This document shows, in pieces, positions 6,557-7,037 of a stretch of DNA of 7,037 bases (position 1 is its first letter; every line of letters starts with the position of its first letter). Source of the stretch: an uncultured Campylobacter sp. (GTDB lineage: Bacteria; Campylobacterota; Campylobacteria; Campylobacterales; Campylobacteraceae); assembly GCA_905373295.1 (NCBI GenBank), contig CAJPSJ010000106.1, forward strand, positions 1-7,037. The letters run 5' to 3'. The notes under the pieces were generated by a model, which was not told where the DNA came from, searched no databases, and worked only from the letters and a program-made list of their open reading frames with translations. Both the position numbers and the translations under genes were made by a program.

Positions 6557-6716
6557 AAATTTAAAATTTCAAAATTACAAAGCTCAAAAAGAAGCGAAAT
6601 TTTAAAATTTTAAATTCTGCGGGGCTCTATAAATTTATAAAATTTAAATCGCAAAATTTTTACAATCAATTTTTAAATTTTAAAACCGCCCTATTTCTAC
6701 TACGTTTGCACTTTAA
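6557..6716. repeat. Cluster of AAATTT / AAATTTTAAAATTT palindromes
   Basis: The full 14-mer AAATTTTAAAATTT is at 6597-6610. Close variants are AAATTTAAAATTT (6557-6569), AAATTTATAAAATTT (6631-6645) and AAATTTTAAAA (6675-6685), with more fragments at 6651-6660 and near 6712. The motif matches 469-482 and the three copies at the right edge of the window. Most are perfect palindromes made only of A and T. Confidence 0.7.
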
Positions 6717-6785
6717 AATTTCACGCCGCGATTGAAATTTAGCGCCAAGAGCACAGCGCACATTAACTTGCGCCTTATAAAATTT

Positions 6786-6888
6786 AGACAGCGCGCACGC
6801 CATAAACGCAAGCTGTAAAACGCGCTGTTTGCACTGCGCCGAGCCTACTTTTGAAGCATCTCTCTGCCGCTACGCCACAAAATGCTTC
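6786..6888. repeat. Two adjacent long-loop inverted repeats
   Basis: ACAGCGCG (6788-6795) is perfectly complementary to CGCGCTGT (6821-6828) with a 25-nt loop; GAAGCAT (6853-6859) is perfectly complementary to ATGCTTC (6882-6888) with a 22-nt loop. Both stems can be extended by one wobble and one A-T pair. They lie between the two AT-palindrome clusters. Chance is possible for arms of this length, and no function is assigned. Confidence 0.35.
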
Positions 6889-6957
6889 GATCGCATCCGT
6901 GCAAAATCGCCGCTTTGCCATAGCCACAAGAAAACGAGCATGGGCCGCAAGGTGCGC

Positions 6958-7037
6958 AAATTTTAAAATTTAAATCCGCCGCAGGGGCCGAAAATTTTAA
7001 AATTCCGCTGCGACAAATCCGATAAATTTTAAAATTT
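6958..7037. repeat. Three phased copies of the AAATTTTAAAATTT palindrome
   Basis: Copies stand at 6958-6971 (exact), 6991-7004 (AAAATTTTAAAATT, shifted by one) and 7024-7037 (exact, at the window edge). Start-to-start distances are 33 bases each. The 19-nt spacers are GC-richer and differ from each other (6972-6990, 7005-7023). The regular 33-base phasing, about three helical turns, is notable. The array may continue beyond the window. Confidence 0.65.

Larger units (their letters stand above)
6238..7037. other. 800-nt non-coding, palindrome-rich region upstream of ftsW
   Basis: I find no gene that can be supported. The longest open frames (6304-6558 minus, 84 codons from a TTG with no ribosome site; 6282-6476 plus, 64 codons) encode Arg-rich sequence with no known motif and look accidental. 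No tRNA, rRNA or CRISPR pattern is seen. Base composition alternates: GC-rich, CpG-rich stretches (6270-6480, 6750-6950) and AT-rich stretches dominated by AAATTT and TTTTAAAA (6540-6720, 6955-7037). The ftsW promoter should lie here, but no convincing -35/-10 pair was found; GGTATAAAAT on the minus strand near 6500-6491 is only a weak candidate. Part may be a gene decayed beyond recognition, since a pseudogene occurs elsewhere in the window. Confidence 0.5.

Noticed and set aside
6304..6558. 84-codon minus-strand frame just upstream of ftsW
   Set aside because: It starts at TTG with no ribosome site, is very Arg-rich as accidental frames in this CpG-rich DNA tend to be, and matches no family I recognise.
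6958..7037. CRISPR array
   Set aside because: The repeat is only a 14-bp AT palindrome that also occurs singly, spacers are 19 nt, there are just three copies, and no cas gene is present.

Overview
The window looks like chromosomal DNA of a Campylobacter-type epsilonproteobacterium (Campylobacterota), probably one of the higher-GC oral species related to C. gracilis, C. showae or C. rectus. The reasons are the ftsW-murG pairing, a cysteine-paired Sel1/Hcp-type repeat protein, codon use that mixes GC-rich codons with frequent AAATTT, and non-coding stretches peppered with the palindrome AAATTTTAAAATTT. The species call is inference. No mobile element, CRISPR array, tRNA or rRNA is visible.

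Layout, left to right. (1) Positions 2-453 (+) hold the decayed 3' part of an M48-family zinc metalloprotease gene, broken by several frameshifts and a stop, with a damaged HExxH motif. (2) A 147-nt convergent gap carries an AT palindrome and a hairpin that probably ends htpG transcription. (3) htpG (601-2442, -) is a complete bacterial Hsp90. (4) The 345-nt divergent region 2443-2787 is the regulatory highlight. The htpG promoter has TTGACA-N17-TATAAT with a CIRCE-like inverted repeat over its core and a perfect HAIR-like inverted repeat upstream, which suggests control by both HrcA and HspR. A second promoter, TTGAAA-N17-TATAAT, faces the other way. (5) That promoter serves a TTG-started gene (2788-3699, +) for a single-pass membrane protein with a periplasmic domain of four cysteine-paired Sel1-like repeats. 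(6) After a 228-nt convergent gap rich in AAATTT come murG (3928-4941, -) and, upstream of it, ftsW (5077-6237, -, TTG start). (7) Positions 6238-7037 hold no gene I can support, but carry many AT palindromes and several GC-rich inverted repeats.

Functionally, FtsW polymerises septal glycan from lipid II and MurG makes lipid II, so they form one peptidoglycan module transcribed leftward. HtpG and the Sel1-like protein are divergent neighbours with separate promoters and no evident shared job. No wholly new system is evident. The items most worth following up are the putative dual heat-shock operators at htpG, the Sel1-like membrane protein, and the palindrome-rich 800 bp upstream of ftsW.
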